Assembly (NCBI GenBank): GCA_030151165.1
Contig: JASLEM010000382.1
Coordinates: 1 to 15,562 of the forward strand
Length of the DNA: 15,562 nucleotides
Origin: Burkholderiaceae bacterium
GTDB lineage: Bacteria; Pseudomonadota; Gammaproteobacteria; Burkholderiales; Burkholderiaceae
Direction: 5' to 3'
Shown here: positions 14,934-15,562 of the stretch, in pieces
Layout of the letters: each line of letters starts with the position of its first letter
Numbering within the stretch: position 1 is the first letter of the stretch
Translations under genes and position numbers: made by a program
Notes under the pieces: generated by a model
What the model was told of the DNA's origin: nothing
Databases searched by the model: none
The model's input: only the letters and a program-made list of their open reading frames with translations

Positions 14934-15562
14934 CGCTCGCTGAACCCTTCGAGCACGTTCACCACGTTGACGCCCACCTCGTCGACGGCGTAGCCGCCTT
15001 CCATCGTGAACACGGTCGGCAGCGCGCAGCCCGCGACGGCCGCGCCGATGCGCCGGTAGTCGTCGCTCTTCAACAGGAAGCGCGAGATCGGGTCGCCCTC
15101 GAAGGTGTCGACGCCGAGTGCGACGACGAGCGCGTCGGCGCGAAAGCGCGCGACCTCGTCGAGGCCGCGCTGCAGCGCCGCGCGCCACGTGTCGAAGCCG
15201 GTACCGGCCGGCAGCGGCAGGTTGAGGTTGAAGCCGAGGCCGGCGCCGGTGCCGCGCTCGTCGGCGTGGCCGAGGAAGAACGGGTACTCGGTCAGCGGGT
15301 CGCCGTGGATCGACACCGTCAGCACGTCGGCGCGCTCGTCGAAGATCGTCTGCGTGCCGTTGCCGTGGTGGTAGTCGACATCGAGCACCGCCACGCGCGC
15401 CGCGCCCGCGTCGCGCAGCGCCTGCGCGGCGAGCGCGGCGTTGTTGAGGAAGCAGTAGCCGCCGAAGAAATCCGGGCCCGCGTGATGGCCCGGCGGCCGC
15501 GTGAGCGCCATCGCCGCGCGCGTGGCGCCGCCGCCCACCGCGCGCGCCGCGTCGATCGCGCA
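14927..15562 (-). CDS. Acetylpolyamine amidohydrolase / class II HDAC-like deacetylase (5' end beyond window)
   Basis: This is the C-terminal 211 residues of a zinc-dependent deacetylase of the arginase/HDAC fold. The closest recognisable match is bacterial acetylpolyamine amidohydrolase (AphA), which frees acetylated putrescine, spermidine or related amines in the cytoplasm. The frame is open to the right edge, so the GTG at 15538 is internal. Visible active-site parts, counted from the first codon at 15562, are the catalytic His pair in RPPGHHAG (26-27), the zinc ligands in DVDYHHGNG (Asp63, His65) and LGVDTFEGDP (Asp152), and the transition-state Tyr in MEGGYAV (Tyr191). The segments GYCFLNNAALAAQAL and DTFEGDPISRF closely follow AphA proteins, which have about 340 residues, so about 130 are missing from view. 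It converges with the HAD gene and shares no operon with the genes described. An acetoin-utilisation or histone deacetylase-like role is less likely. Confidence 0.88.
   Translation of the reverse strand, partial: CAIDAARAVGGGATRAAMALTRPPGHHAGPDFFGGYCFLNNAALAAQALRDAGAARVAVLDVDYHHGNGTQTIFDERADVLTVSIHGDPLTEYPFFLGHADERGTGAGLGFNLNLPLPAGTGFDTWRAALQRGLDEVARFRADALVVALGVDTFEGDPISRFLLKSDDYRRIGAAVAGCALPTVFTMEGGYAVDEVGVNVVNVLEGFSERA

Overview
The window is a high-GC (about 70% by eye) stretch of a proteobacterial chromosome. The Gram-negative assignment follows from a lipoprotein secretin, an OmpA-like domain and a heptose-pathway enzyme. A beta- or gammaproteobacterium such as Burkholderiales or Xanthomonadales is plausible, but I cannot fix the genus. 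No integrase, insertion sequence, tRNA, rRNA or CRISPR array is visible.

Region 1 (2-11333) is a type IVb pilus locus of the R64 thin-pilus / toxin-coregulated-pilus type. Nine genes lie head to tail on the minus strand and are transcribed from about 11.3 kb down to 0.9 kb. In order they are an OmpA-TcpQ protein, a small TcpQ protein, pilN (outer-membrane secretin lipoprotein), pilO, pilP, pilQ (assembly ATPase), pilR (inner-membrane platform), pilS (major pilin) and pilV (large tip pilin). Many junctions overlap or nearly touch (four are ATGA overlaps or 2-3 nt gaps), so this looks like one transcript. The largest internal gaps are pilN-pilO (91 nt, tandem repeat) and pilR-pilS (86 nt, strong ribosome-binding site before pilS). 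A PilT-family ATPase, truncated by the window start, faces the operon from the other side (2-802, plus strand). The R64-type pilT (lytic transglycosylase) and pilU (prepilin peptidase) are not present between pilS and pilV, and there is no shufflon.

Region 2 (11457-13618) holds a TMEM175-type six-helix membrane protein (minus) and, divergently, a TPR/GT9-like glycosyltransferase (plus).

Region 3 (13797-14884) is a two-gene plus-strand unit: a stand-alone heptose-1-phosphate adenylyltransferase (HldC/RfaE2 type), followed with a 4-nt overlap by a GmhB-like HAD protein. The HAD protein keeps its zinc site but has lost the nucleophilic Asp (Gly11) and a metal-binding Asp (Ala136), so it is probably a pseudophosphatase or has been repurposed.

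Region 4 (14927-15562) is the C-terminal part of an acetylpolyamine amidohydrolase / class II HDAC-like enzyme on the minus strand, cut by the window end. The most unusual points are the degenerate GmhB, the paired TcpQ genes (one fused to an OmpA-like domain), pilins without the usual Glu5, and several inverted or tandem repeats in the short intergenic gaps.
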